From positions 140,686 through 204,685 of the IMG/VR virus record IMGVR_UViG_3300018962_000001: a DNA stretch of 64,000 nt, one strand, 5' to 3'. A model generated the notes under the pieces. The model did no database searches, was not told the origin of the DNA, and saw only the letters and a program-made list of their open reading frames with translations. Numbering within the stretch: the stretch's first letter is position 1; each line of letters opens with the position of its first letter. Origin of the DNA: a virus. Position numbers and translations under genes: made by a program. Of this stretch, positions 18,961 through 26,467 are shown one piece after another.

Positions 18961-19035
18961 TATTTGGCTCGGATCGGTCAGGATTGGCTAGGTCAGGTGG
19001 GGCTGGGTGAGGCTTGGTTTGGTACAAGGAGCAGT

Positions 19036-19674
19036 ATGATGGCATCCAACATGATTCAAGCGACGGTTGAGATCCAGGGAACGAAGCCACTGTTGTGGCA
19101 CGCCTTTACGCCCGACAGCATTCCGGCGGACGGCAAGAAGGAAAAGACCGGGGTGGCGGGTAACGATCCCCAGGAATGGCGGCGATCCTTCCTGGCGGAT
19201 CACGAAGGCCGCTTGTTTGTGAACCCGGAATACATCTTCGGCTGCCTGCGCGATGGCGCGCGACACACCAAAAAAGGCCGTGGATCGATTATGTCGAATG
19301 TGGCGGCAACGCTTCAGATCGTGGACGAGCGGATCTACACCGATCGCTATTTCCCACGCAACGGCGCGACTGGCCCCTTTGATCCGGCATCGGCGGATCG
19401 CCCGCCGATCGAGATCACCGAGCCGGTTTATCTCGACGTGCGATCGGTGAAGAACCCGTCCACGAAAGGTCGGAACGTCCGCTACCGGGTGGCGGCGAGT
19501 CCAGGGTGGCGGGCGAGCTTTACGATTCTGTGGGACAAAACCATTGTCAGCCGCACCGAGATGGAGGCGGTCATTACTGATGCGGGCCGACTCGTCGGGC
19601 TGGGTGATGGCCGATCGATCGGCTTTGGTCGATTCATGGTGGTGCCAGGGTCCATCACGTTTACCGAGGTCTAG
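19036..19674 (+). CDS. RAMP-like (ferredoxin-fold) phage protein
   Basis: 212 residues; AAGGAGCAGT precedes a double ATG (19,036 or 19,039). It starts with a beta strand (QATVEIQGTKPLLWHAF), has LFVNPEYIFGCLRDGARHTKKGRGS in the middle (shown in part), and ends with a Gly-rich segment, GLGDGRSIGFGRFMV. A first beta strand followed by a late Gly-rich loop and final strand is the general layout of RAMP/Cas7-like ferredoxin folds, and similar proteins of unknown function occur in phages. RNA or DNA binding is inferred only. It is the first gene of a three-gene plus-strand module lying antisense inside the tail operon. Confidence 0.6.
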   Translation: MMASNMIQATVEIQGTKPLLWHAFTPDSIPADGKKEKTGVAGNDPQEWRRSFLADHEGRLFVNPEYIFGCLRDGARHTKKGRGSIMSNVAATLQIVDERIYTDRYFPRNGATGPFDPASADRPPIEITEPVYLDVRSVKNPSTKGRNVRYRVAASPGWRASFTILWDKTIVSRTEMEAVITDAGRLVGLGDGRSIGFGRFMVVPGSITFTEV

Positions 19675-19749
19675 AGTCTTTCGAGGCGAGGCATGGTGAG
19701 GTGAGGTATGGGGTGGTTGGCGAGGTACGGCCTGGCAAGGAGTTTGAAC
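19675..19749 (+). repeat. Short GGNNN array between module genes
   Basis: The 70-bp gap carries the same five-base GG rhythm (GGCGA, GGCAT, GGTGA, GGTGA, GGTAT) and ends in the AAGGAG ribosome site of the HNH gene. Confidence 0.6.
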
Positions 19750-20067
19750 ATGGGCATGAAACGACAACCTCCGAAGATCTGGGAAGGAACCCGCAAACGA
19801 ATATTCGAACGCGATCGGGGGATCTGCCAATCTCCCCTGGCTCCACCCCTGTGTCAAGGGAAACGCGGCGAGTTAACGCTTGCCACGGCGCATATCGACC
19901 ACCGGCGAAGCGGTCGGTTTGGCACGAATGCGGATAGCAACCTCCGGGTGCTCTGCCGCGCGTGCCACGTCCTCCGCGACGATCCGCGCCACCGAGGCAT
20001 GATCGGCGGAGCCTTGCGCGACGGGATCATCCCTCCCCATTGGCGGGAGCTAACCTGGGGAGAGTAG
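19750..20067 (+). CDS. HNH endonuclease
   Basis: 105 residues from the ATG at 19,750, with AAGGAG eight bases upstream. It has RKRIFERDRGICQ, then HIDHRRSGRFGTNADSNLRV, then CRACH: the order of an HNH motif, in which the first His coordinates metal, the Asn orients the loop and CRACH closes the ββα-metal core. One Cys pair is atypical (ICQ...LCQ in place of CxxC). It could cut or nick DNA in packaging, mobility or host takeover. It stands alone as a free-standing HNH in the array module, where homing nucleases often sit. Confidence 0.82.
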   Translation: MGMKRQPPKIWEGTRKRIFERDRGICQSPLAPPLCQGKRGELTLATAHIDHRRSGRFGTNADSNLRVLCRACHVLRDDPRHRGMIGGALRDGIIPPHWRELTWGE

Positions 20068-20289
20068 ATGGGTCGTCCAAGGCACAGAACGGGTGCCGTG
20101 CGCCAGCTGCCGTGGCGCAGAGTCGTCACGGCAGCACGTGATGGCGGAATCATGGGGGCGGTGCTGGGAGGGGTGTTCTTTGGCCCTTCTGGCGCGCTGG
20201 TGACCAGCTTAGTAGGAGCGGTGGCAGCGGCGGCGGTTCGCTGGTATCGAAGCGTCAAGGCGAGAGGTCGCATGGGAAGGCATGGATGA
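20068..20289 (+). CDS. Small membrane protein with glycine-zipper segment
   Basis: 73 residues starting one base after the HNH stop. Basic N-terminus (GRPRHRTGAVRQLPWRR), then a Gly/Ala-rich hydrophobic stretch (GGIMGAVLGGVFFGPSGALV and onward to AAVRW) that resembles glycine-zipper membrane segments, then a basic tail that runs into the next GGNNN array. It could be holin-like or a membrane anchor. Evidence is only hydrophobicity and spacing. Confidence 0.5.
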   Translation: MGRPRHRTGAVRQLPWRRVVTAARDGGIMGAVLGGVFFGPSGALVTSLVGAVAAAAVRWYRSVKARGRMGRHG

Positions 20290-20302
20290 TCGTGGATCGA
20301 TC
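20255..20302 (+). repeat. GGNNN and hairpin module 4
   Basis: A short GG-periodic lead ending in GGCATGGATG. Hairpin GATCG-TGGAT-CGATC at 20,288-20,302, with a five-base loop instead of six. It overlaps the end of the small membrane protein gene. Confidence 0.55.
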
Positions 20303-20311
20303 CCACTTCTC

Positions 20312-20481
20312 GGTTGGGCAAGCGAGGGTCTGGCAAGGACAGGCAAGGCTTGGCTCGGCAGGGTCGGGTTCGGCTGGGCAAGGATACTGGTGTTTCCAGT
20401 ACCATCGATTGGGTGTGGCGGGGCGGTGGTAGGGTGGGGCTTGGCTTGGTCCGGCACGGCAGGGATGATGGTGTCTCCATT
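20312..20481 (+). repeat. GGNNN array and hairpin module 5
   Basis: Long run of GG every five bases (GGCAA, GGCTT, GGCTC, GGCAG, GGTCG, GGTTC, GGCTG), interrupted by CCAGTACCATCGATTGG. Hairpin ATGG-TGTCT-CCAT lies at 20,468-20,480. Confidence 0.6.
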
Positions 20482-20493
20482 CCACCTCATGGT

Positions 20494-20640
20494 CGGGCGA
20501 GGAGGGGCGAGGCAGGGCTAGGCGGGGCAAGGTGAGGCCCGGCAAGGTTCGGCACCGATCCTCGTGTCATCGAGGCCACCACGGGGTATGCCGAGGCGTG
20601 GTAAGGTGAGGCTAGGCTGCGGTGAGGTCCGGCGAGACGG
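20494..20640 (+). repeat. GGNNN array and hairpin module 6
   Basis: GG-periodic run, hairpin CCTCG-TGTCAT-CGAGG (20,560-20,575), then a further GG-periodic tail to about 20,640. With modules 4 and 5 it fills the 370 bp between the plus-strand module and the converging tail operon. Confidence 0.6.
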
Positions 20641-20642
20641 GG

Positions 20643-20673
20643 AACAGGACGGGTGCTGGTCACCCGTCCTGTT
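20643..20673. terminator. Bidirectional terminator-type hairpin
   Basis: Perfect 13-bp stem: AACAGGACGGGTG (20,643-20,655), loop of five, CACCCGTCCTGTT (20,661-20,673). It overlaps the stop codon of the minus-strand gene and lies where the plus and minus transcripts meet. No U-tract follows on either strand. Confidence 0.5.
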
Positions 20674-21109
20674 GATTCTCCGGTGCCTGGTCGGCGAACT
20701 CATCAACCTTGTTGGCACGTTTGTAGGCTTGCCAGAAGGCTGACTGCATCGGCGGCGGCGGCGGCGGGGCGAATGGATCTTGATAGACCTTCTCAAACGG
20801 CGGCAGCGCCTGCGGTTTCTTGCCACCGAACGCGGGTCCAAGGACGCGGGCCAGGGCGGTTTCGAGGGCCATAATCTGACTCATTTGCTGGTCCCAGCGA
20901 TTCCGCGCGACCTGCTGGTACTCGCGATGGAGTCGCCGCCACCGCCAGCCCAGCACCTCCTCCAGGGGCAAATGCCGGGTTGCCACGATCTCGGTCACCA
21001 TGTCGTCGATCAGGGTGCCAATGGCTCCTATGATGTCGAAGGCGAGTTGACCACCGTTGCGCCAGCTGGTGGTGGAGTCTTGGCCGGTTGTTGATTGCGC
21101 TTGCCCCAC
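20660..21109 (-). CDS. Tail assembly chaperone, second (T-type) reading frame
   Basis: 149 residues, Gln-rich, with a Pro run near the end (encoded by a GCC repeat). The frame overlaps the end of the preceding gene by about 80 bp in the -1 frame, as G and GT-type chaperone genes do in siphoviruses; there the second part is made by ribosomal frameshifting. No classic slippery heptamer was seen in the overlap, so separate initiation (GTG at 21,109) or an unusual shift remains possible. It would keep the tape measure soluble during tail assembly. Confidence 0.65.
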   Translation of the reverse strand: MGQAQSTTGQDSTTSWRNGGQLAFDIIGAIGTLIDDMVTEIVATRHLPLEEVLGWRWRRLHREYQQVARNRWDQQMSQIMALETALARVLGPAFGGKKPQALPPFEKVYQDPFAPPPPPPMQSAFWQAYKRANKVDEFADQAPENQQDG

Positions 21110-21693
21110 AGCTCCACCGCTTGCCGGGCGAGCGTGAAGTTTCCCAGTGCCGCTGCCAAGTCTTCGGACTGCCGGATGCGCCAGGCCAGTGCCTTCACAA
21201 TCGGCGCGACCTTTACATCGTCCTCCGACAGCTGCCGGAAAAACAACTCCGCCTCTTTCTTCTGGTGATCCTTGCCACCGAACAACACGATCGCGGCAAT
21301 CCGCAAAAAGTGTTGCACATTGATGGTTGCAAGCAAGGCGAAGATCGTGGCTTCAAATGGCTGCGCCGACTGGACCTTGCCGTTCACCAGCGCTGTAAAC
21401 GCACTGCCCAGCTGCCCGGCGAGGTATTTTTCAGCCCGCAACGACACGTCCCCAATCACATTACACAGTGCCAAGATCGCGTGAATATCGGGTTCTCCGA
21501 TCTCAAAGACTCGTCCGCCAAAGGTGACTCGATAGTCCACCACTTCCTCGACCACCGCCTCCGTAGGCCCGTCCTCGGCAGCTGGTGGAAACAAGGGTTC
21601 ATCGGGCGCAGCGATCGGTTCCGATCCCCAGAGCGATTGGTCGTTGGGCAAGGGAGCCTGGCCCCCCAGGTCGAAGCTATTGCCGTCTGCCAT
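21028..21693 (-). CDS. Tail assembly chaperone, first frame (G-type)
   Basis: 221 residues, just downstream of the major tail protein, the conserved site of tail chaperone genes. Acidic, with helical blocks such as PDIHAILALCNVIGDVSLRA and VAPIVKALAWRIRQSEDLA. Its 3' end overlaps the next frame by about 80 bp. In most siphoviruses the tape measure follows directly; here the 3.9-kb inserted module separates them. Confidence 0.7.
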   Translation of the reverse strand: MADGNSFDLGGQAPLPNDQSLWGSEPIAAPDEPLFPPAAEDGPTEAVVEEVVDYRVTFGGRVFEIGEPDIHAILALCNVIGDVSLRAEKYLAGQLGSAFTALVNGKVQSAQPFEATIFALLATINVQHFLRIAAIVLFGGKDHQKKEAELFFRQLSEDDVKVAPIVKALAWRIRQSEDLAAALGNFTLARQAVELWGKRNQQPAKTPPPAGATVVNSPSTS

Positions 21694-21705
21694 AGCGAAT
21701 CCTTC

Positions 21706-22371
21706 TTAGGTAAGCTCAAACAAGAGTCCGAAGTCCGAGCCGTCCGTGACGCCGGGATCGGGCAGGATGTTAAAGCTAAACTCGTTCGTGGTCGTGCCAC
21801 GCGATTGAATTTGGAAGTCTCCGGCGGAGGCGATCCGCGCTTTCCGCAAGAAGAACATGCGAATCTTGCCGGTCACATCATTTTGCTGGAGCACCACCAG
21901 CGGGCGCTCGATCAAGGCAGATGGCGCACCAAGCCCTACCCGTCGCTGCGCAGCGTTGGCGGGCGTCCCGCTCGGGTTTGCGGAAATCGCGGTGATCGCG
22001 CCGAGTGCCCACAACCATTTCATACGGTCGAGACTGGTATCCATACTGGTCCCGCCGAGCGTCATGGCAAAGTTATTCGGACGACCGCCGCGCAGCGGAT
22101 AATCGCGTTGATCGATATTGATGCCGTCTTGTATATCAAAGCTGCGACCGAGCGTAATTCCATCCTCACTGGTCGCCCCGAAGTCATGATAGCCATCTTC
22201 CAGGGCGTAGCTCGTCAGATTCAGGATGTCCTCAATGTAGCGCGGCACCGCCTGAGTCGGCACCGGCGTTTCCGGCGCGACCGCGGCATAAACGAGGCGT
22301 GCCCCGCCTTGCCAGATGCGCGCATCTGCGCTGGCATCAATACTAATGGCACTAACCAGTTGCGTTGCCAT
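21706..22371 (-). CDS. Major tail tube protein
   Basis: 221 residues, beginning MATQLVSAISIDASADARIWQGG. It contains QAVPRYIEDILNLTSYALE and NFAMTLGGTSMDTSLDRMKWL, and the beta-rich end is GTTTNEFSFNILPDPGVTDG. This spacing of a strand-loop N-terminus, a helix and a beta sandwich fits tail tube subunits. Position (after the neck genes, before the chaperones) supports the call; the sequence alone would not settle it. It would form the tail tube ring. Confidence 0.75.
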   Translation of the reverse strand: MATQLVSAISIDASADARIWQGGARLVYAAVAPETPVPTQAVPRYIEDILNLTSYALEDGYHDFGATSEDGITLGRSFDIQDGINIDQRDYPLRGGRPNNFAMTLGGTSMDTSLDRMKWLWALGAITAISANPSGTPANAAQRRVGLGAPSALIERPLVVLQQNDVTGKIRMFFLRKARIASAGDFQIQSRGTTTNEFSFNILPDPGVTDGSDFGLLFELT

Positions 22372-22384
22372 CTACTCCCTCCTT

Positions 22385-22894
22385 CTAGTCCGTTGAGTCG
22401 GTGCCACTGGTCCGACTTCCGCGACTTCCTGCACCAGTGGCACGGGGGGGAGTTCCAGGCGTGCTACCCGGTGTGGGATCGGCGGCGGTGCTCGTGTGGA
22501 CCGTACCGGGTGCGTCCACACCGCCCTGCCCAACGCTTCCGCCGCCGCCGTGTGGCGTGGTTGCGCCCGTCGTCAGCGCGGCCCCCGACTGGAGATGCGC
22601 ACTGATCTCCGCGGAGTAACGCTGCTCGGCAAGCCGCCGCTGTTTCGGCGACAACCCCCGCAGCGCTTCGTCCCGGCTGGGCGGCGGCGTCGCTTCCTTG
22701 ATGTGAAATTTAAAGTCAGGATGCCCGCGGAGATACTCGGCCATGTCGCCATCCACCGGAACGGCGACACCCCGCGCAAAGGTCAGGTCATCGATCTCGA
22801 CCGCATCGGCGTAAAAGTGTCGCCCGGCCACGAACTCAGCCAGGTAGCTTGTGGGCTGATCCTGGGTGGGCGCATCATCTTGCTGCTTTGGCAT
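22385..22894 (-). CDS. Pro/Gly-rich virion protein, unknown
   Basis: 169 residues from the ATG at 22,894; the frame also opens further upstream inside the gp10-like gene. The first 95 residues look folded and acidic (YADAVEIDDLTFARGVAVPVD, shown in part). The last 70 are low-complexity Gly/Thr/Ser/Pro, ending in SRTSGTDSTD, and are probably disordered. It lies between the neck gene and the major tail protein. A tail completion role is possible from position, but no family was recognised. Confidence 0.6.
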   Translation of the reverse strand: MPKQQDDAPTQDQPTSYLAEFVAGRHFYADAVEIDDLTFARGVAVPVDGDMAEYLRGHPDFKFHIKEATPPPSRDEALRGLSPKQRRLAEQRYSAEISAHLQSGAALTTGATTPHGGGGSVGQGGVDAPGTVHTSTAADPTPGSTPGTPPRATGAGSRGSRTSGTDSTD

Positions 22895-22898
22895 CGCA

Positions 22899-23408
22899 TT
22901 ATCCCATCGTTCCCAGCGCATCGCGCGCCACCTGCCGCAAACGAGCGATCGTCTCGGCCTGCGTCCGCTGCCACGCGCGTTCAATAAATGGATTGGGCCG
23001 AGTACCGGGATGATTGACCTTCCGAAAGAAGTAGATCCCCCCGGTCCCAAACGGCGCATTCGGCCATTCAAACGCCAAGGCCCGGCCACGGCGCGATCGA
23101 ATGACGTGAGGCGGTGATCCTTCCACGACCAGCGGGATCAGATCGGCATGCGGGCCTTCGGCAATGATTTGTGCTTGTGCCCGACCTGGCCCGAGCGAAC
23201 GAATCCGATACGTGATCGAATCGGCCATGTGCGGATCGGCCCGATTCGCCTCAGTTCGCACACCGCGCGGCGCTTCGGCACGCAGCGCCTCCACGACTCG
23301 CTCGGCTTCTTCCCGCAGCCGTTGGATCTGGGCACGCTCTAAACTGCTGGAATACCGGGCATAGCGACCTTGCGCATCGCGGAGTCCCGTCGTCGTCAGG
23401 GTAATCAT
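22899..23408 (-). CDS. HK97 gp10-type tail/neck protein
   Basis: 169 residues. The start at 23,408 overlaps the previous stop (ATGA). The N-terminus MITLTTTGLRDAQGRYARYSS, a helix LQRLREEAERVVEALRAEAP-like, then GRAQAQIIAEGPHADLIPLVVEGSPPHV (shown here in part) and the end NPFIERAWQRTQAETIARLRQVARDAL match the layout of HK97-gp10-like proteins. The late PFIERAW motif is typical. These join the head-tail connector to the tail. It is likely needed for tail attachment. Confidence 0.85.
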   Translation of the reverse strand: MITLTTTGLRDAQGRYARYSSSLERAQIQRLREEAERVVEALRAEAPRGVRTEANRADPHMADSITYRIRSLGPGRAQAQIIAEGPHADLIPLVVEGSPPHVIRSRRGRALAFEWPNAPFGTGGIYFFRKVNHPGTRPNPFIERAWQRTQAETIARLRQVARDALGTMG

Positions 23409-23938
23409 CGCGTGTACCTCACTTGCAGGCCGATCGTGGTTGATCCTCCGGCGAGCAGGCCCAACTCCGCGCCAATGTTCGGGCCGGTGTCCGGGCGCAG
23501 GCTCGATGCTTGGCCTTCGTCCACCGGCGGCGTGATCGACATGATCTCGTAGGGCCAGCGTGGCTCTGCGGCGAGGATCGTTTCCAGCAGGGCTTCGCCA
23601 TACCGCCAGCCCATCAGGGTTGCTTCTCGTACAGTTGGTCCCAGGACCTGCCATTCCACCAGCACGCTGTGGAGCGCCAGCGCAATCTTCTGACTTGTCT
23701 GGCCCGGTAGCGGCGACCGAGGCGCAGCGATCACGGCTACGCGCGGAAAGTCGTCGATAAACAAATCCAGCACGTTCTCCCGAAAGCCGAACGTGATCTC
23801 GGCAGGCGGGGGGAGCACAATCGGCTCACGGGCTGCCCAGCGCGTTTGCACCGTGCTCAGCCAGGTAGGCAGATCCGCGCGAATGGCCTCCTCGACGGCC
23901 CGCGCCACATACTCGGTTTGCAGCGCTGGTGTTGCCAC
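23405..23938 (-). CDS. Neck/tail terminator-type protein
   Basis: 177 residues. The start is GTG at 23,938, one base into the previous gene's stop. Hydrophobic/beta alternation (TFGFRENVLDLFIDDFPRVAVIAAPRSP, shown in part) and a later LLETILAAEPRWPYEIMSITP suggest a ferredoxin-like tail terminator or neck fold. It sits between the connector genes and the gp10-type gene, the conserved neck position. Confidence 0.7.
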   Translation of the reverse strand: MATPALQTEYVARAVEEAIRADLPTWLSTVQTRWAAREPIVLPPPAEITFGFRENVLDLFIDDFPRVAVIAAPRSPLPGQTSQKIALALHSVLVEWQVLGPTVREATLMGWRYGEALLETILAAEPRWPYEIMSITPPVDEGQASSLRPDTGPNIGAELGLLAGGSTTIGLQVRYTR

Positions 23939-24309
23939 TAGCTCGGTCCTCCTCGATTCCGGCGAAGATGAATGTCCAGGCGATACACGATCCCCATCCC
24001 ACCCTCGTCGTTGATTCGCCGGATACCATATTCGCCTTCTGTGACCATCCGATCATGCACAACCGTTGCTTTATCAGCGGTCGTGACCACGGGAATCCCG
24101 GTGGGAACGAGCGCTGCCGGAACGTACACCAAGAAATCCACATCATCATGATCGGGATCAGTCTGAATCACCGCCGCGAGATCCTGCCACTCCGGAATAG
24201 GCACCCAGGTTCGCGTTTCGTGAACAAAGCGCCAGATCGTGACCGTTCCATTAAACGCTTCGAGGTCTTGGAGCAGGCCGAGGGCATCCTCATCCGAAAT
24301 CAGGCCCAT
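23938..24309 (-). CDS. Head-tail joining/stopper-type protein
   Basis: 123 residues in the connector cluster. It has an early helix (ISDEDALGLLQDLEAFNGTV), then mixed beta strands (TVTIWRFVHETRTW, PIPEWQDLAAVIQTDPDHDDVDF). This size and a beta-barrel style after a short helix fit head-closure (stopper) proteins. The start overlaps the end of the adaptor gene by 10 bp. Family assignment is by context. Confidence 0.65.
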   Translation of the reverse strand: MGLISDEDALGLLQDLEAFNGTVTIWRFVHETRTWVPIPEWQDLAAVIQTDPDHDDVDFLVYVPAALVPTGIPVVTTADKATVVHDRMVTEGEYGIRRINDEGGMGIVYRLDIHLRRNRGGPS

Positions 24310-24797
24310 TCATCCTCCCGGACACCACCCAATGGGATCGGCGTCACGGACGCTTGGCGTCCGGCAACATGGTTGAGATGGATTAACGCCAGTTCCCAGG
24401 AGGCATCGGCTTCCACGATCAGGCCGCGCTGCTGCATGGCAACCGCTGCCCCATACACTTTGTTATCCAGCAGATCCTTAAGATGGGCGAAGGTTTGGGA
24501 TCGGGCCTTGCTCATCGCCAGCCCACCGCCCATTTGGACATTCACCTGCGGCACGGCCTTCCGAAGAAAGCGCAGCAGCGCGAAATAGGTCGCCGCCCAC
24601 TGCACGTCATCCACCGAGCTATAGTGCAGGCCGGGGATTAACTCAGCAGGCGGCGGATGAATTCCACTAAACAACCGCAGGGTTGCGTCGAGGACGGGCT
24701 TATAGCCATCGGGATCGTCGCGATCCGACAGCTTAAGTTCAGCAGTGACCGCTGAAAACTCATTCCGTAGCCAACTCAGCAATTCCCCACGTAGCAT
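24300..24797 (-). CDS. Head-tail connector (adaptor) protein
   Basis: 165 residues, mostly helical, with long amphipathic blocks (FALLRFLRKAVPQVNVQMG, KDLLDNKVYGAAVAMQQRG). All-helical proteins of this size, next to the capsid gene and ahead of the stopper, are usually adaptor (gp6-type) proteins. ATG at 24,797 abuts the stop of the preceding Ala-rich gene. Confidence 0.6.
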   Translation of the reverse strand: MLRGELLSWLRNEFSAVTAELKLSDRDDPDGYKPVLDATLRLFSGIHPPPAELIPGLHYSSVDDVQWAATYFALLRFLRKAVPQVNVQMGGGLAMSKARSQTFAHLKDLLDNKVYGAAVAMQQRGLIVEADASWELALIHLNHVAGRQASVTPIPLGGVREDEWA

Positions 24798-25351
24798 TAG
24801 CGCCTCTGCTGCTTGGTCGCGATCGGGACGCCATCGGCGTCCACTTCCACGCCACCGACGATATAGACCGGGCCGCCAGGTCCAGCCTGGTCTAAGCCCA
24901 GCCCGGCCAGTTCCGCAGCGGCACTCGCCGCCTGGGCGGATCGCAGGATTGCCTCACTAATCACGATCTGGCCGCCGCCGTGGGCCGCCGCCGCCGCCGA
25001 CTGGGCTGCCTGAACATCCTGCGCCAACGTCCGTTCGCGCTGCGTTTGCTGCTGGATCGAGACCTGCGTGGTCGCCTGGGCTGCTTCCTCCGCGCGCGGC
25101 GCGCGCACTTCGCCCGTCGTTAGCTCTTTGCCATCCGGCGGATTCTGCGCCAAGGTGTCTGCGAGCGCCTGCTCCCGCGCCAAGCGTTCTTTTGTCGCCG
25201 CACGTAGCTCCTCGCGCCGGGCTTCCTGCTGCTCCTGTTCCTGGCGGGCTTGGGCCTCGGCGACCTCTTTCGTGGTCTGATCCGCGACCTTCGTGGCTTC
25301 CCGGTCCAGTGCCGCATCCCGCTTGGCCTGCTCGTCTTTCTTCTCAGCCAT
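24797..25351 (-). CDS. Ala/Gln/Glu-rich coiled-coil virion protein
   Basis: 184 residues. The first 110 are a charged coiled coil (QARQEQEQQEARREELRAA). A later patch (VSIQQQTQRERTLAQDVQAAQSAAAAAHGG, shown in part) includes an Ala run encoded by a GCC repeat, and the C-terminus (GPVYIVGGVEVDADGVPI) is beta-type. It lies directly after the capsid gene. It could be a head-associated linker. No family was recognised. Confidence 0.55.
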   Translation of the reverse strand: MAEKKDEQAKRDAALDREATKVADQTTKEVAEAQARQEQEQQEARREELRAATKERLAREQALADTLAQNPPDGKELTTGEVRAPRAEEAAQATTQVSIQQQTQRERTLAQDVQAAQSAAAAAHGGGQIVISEAILRSAQAASAAAELAGLGLDQAGPGGPVYIVGGVEVDADGVPIATKQQRR

Positions 25352-25393
25352 GATCGGTTCCTTTATGCCGTGCGCCCGGAGGCGCGATTCGGC

Positions 25394-26455
25394 CTAGATC
25401 GTTGGAGCCGTATAGGTTGCGCCCCCAACATAGAGGACGGCCCCGTTCGTCCTATTCCAGACCCCGATCCCAAACTCCCTGTCCATCGTCTGGGCGCGCA
25501 GTGGATAGTGCTCGTGGTCGGCAGCAATCGTCAGATCCCCGGCGAGACCACCATCACGGGTGCGCAGCACCAGCGGTTTCAGCGGCGAGGCGGCATCGAA
25601 GCAGAAAAGGTAGCCGGATGGAACCCACGGCTTCACCCACACCTCCGCTGGCCCGAAGATCCCGATGGCGCGGTTATACATCGTGCCCATATCGAGAGTC
25701 CGACCCGGTGCGGTTCGCTCGTTGGCTCCCGGCTGAATCCGCATATCGAAATAGGGCGTGAAGTTCGAGAATGCCCGGAACGTGGCTTCCGACGCGCGAT
25801 TGATATACAGCCGGACCCCTACGCCAAACCCGTGCTCGACCACCGTCTCAACCACGTTCAGCGCTGCCGCTTCGGTCAGCGTGGTGGTTGCGAGGTAGTG
25901 GGTATGTGTGCTTGAATCAAACGGCTGCCCGTAGGGATCGTTGGGGATGGCCGTCCCATCCGCATTGACCAACGCCCGCAGCGGCACGTTGACGTTATCC
26001 ACCAACCGATCGATGTAGGCAAGGTTGTTCGTTGGGGTAAATAACGCACGCTTAATCTGCCGTTGGATATTCCGAATATCCGCCGTGCGGGCCGCGACAT
26101 ATTGTGCGTCCAGCTCGGCGACGGTTCGGTTCATCATGTAGAGTCGCGTCCATTGAATCGAGTACTGGAACAGGCGCATCGGAAAGCCCACGGTAACACC
26201 GGCGGCGATCTTCTGCGCGTCTGCCGTGCCGTACTCGTCAACTTCGACCATCTCGCCCTCGGCCACGCCACCGTAGCGGCGCTGGCGATCGACGGTCGGA
26301 TCGACCAGATCCCCGATCATTTCGCGCACAATCATATTGTGGGCATCGAGGTTGGCTTGAATCGCGGCGAACGCACGGTCCTCCCCAAACTGCGCAATCG
26401 TCTGATTGGCGGCCTGGGTGTCAAGGACCTGTAAGGTACCGTATGAGGTTGCCAT
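25394..26455 (-). CDS. Major capsid protein (HK97-type fold)
   Basis: 353 residues. N-terminal helix, then GDLVDPTVDRQRRYGGVAEG; central WTRLYMMNRTVAELDAQYVA and the following helix (DIRNIQRQIKRALFTPTNN) fit an HK97-type P-domain spine. Later VGVRLYINRASEATFRAFSNF, then VWVKPWVPSGYLFCFD and the final GIGVWNRTNGAVLYVGGA are characteristic of major capsid proteins without a long delta domain. The scaffold and decoration genes directly upstream and connectors downstream support it. Confidence 0.9.
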   Translation of the reverse strand: MATSYGTLQVLDTQAANQTIAQFGEDRAFAAIQANLDAHNMIVREMIGDLVDPTVDRQRRYGGVAEGEMVEVDEYGTADAQKIAAGVTVGFPMRLFQYSIQWTRLYMMNRTVAELDAQYVAARTADIRNIQRQIKRALFTPTNNLAYIDRLVDNVNVPLRALVNADGTAIPNDPYGQPFDSSTHTHYLATTTLTEAAALNVVETVVEHGFGVGVRLYINRASEATFRAFSNFTPYFDMRIQPGANERTAPGRTLDMGTMYNRAIGIFGPAEVWVKPWVPSGYLFCFDAASPLKPLVLRTRDGGLAGDLTIAADHEHYPLRAQTMDREFGIGVWNRTNGAVLYVGGATYTAPTI

Positions 26456-26467
26456 TGCAGATCCTCC

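Larger units (their letters stand above)
18452..19035. other. Divergent promoter and GGNNN-periodic array region without genes
   Basis: 584 bp without a gene. It holds the plus promoter at 18,492-18,519, an AT-rich inverted and direct repeat tract at 18,515-18,560, then three GGNNN arrays ending in hairpins (near 18,679, 18,810 and 18,925) and a fourth array running to the ribosome site of the gene at 19,036. Apparent open frames here read as Pro/Ala or Gly/Arg repeats and are artefacts of the 5-base period. Confidence 0.7.

Noticed and set aside
18571-19090. Pro/Ala-rich open frames on the minus strand (and Gly/Arg frames on the plus strand)
   Set aside because: They follow the five-base period of the GGNNN arrays, giving a five-residue repeat. 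No ribosome site, and no folded sequence.
21088-22605. 505-residue plus-strand frame opposite the tail and chaperone genes
   Set aside because: It is the shadow of the minus-strand genes in GC-rich DNA; no ribosome site and no known motif.
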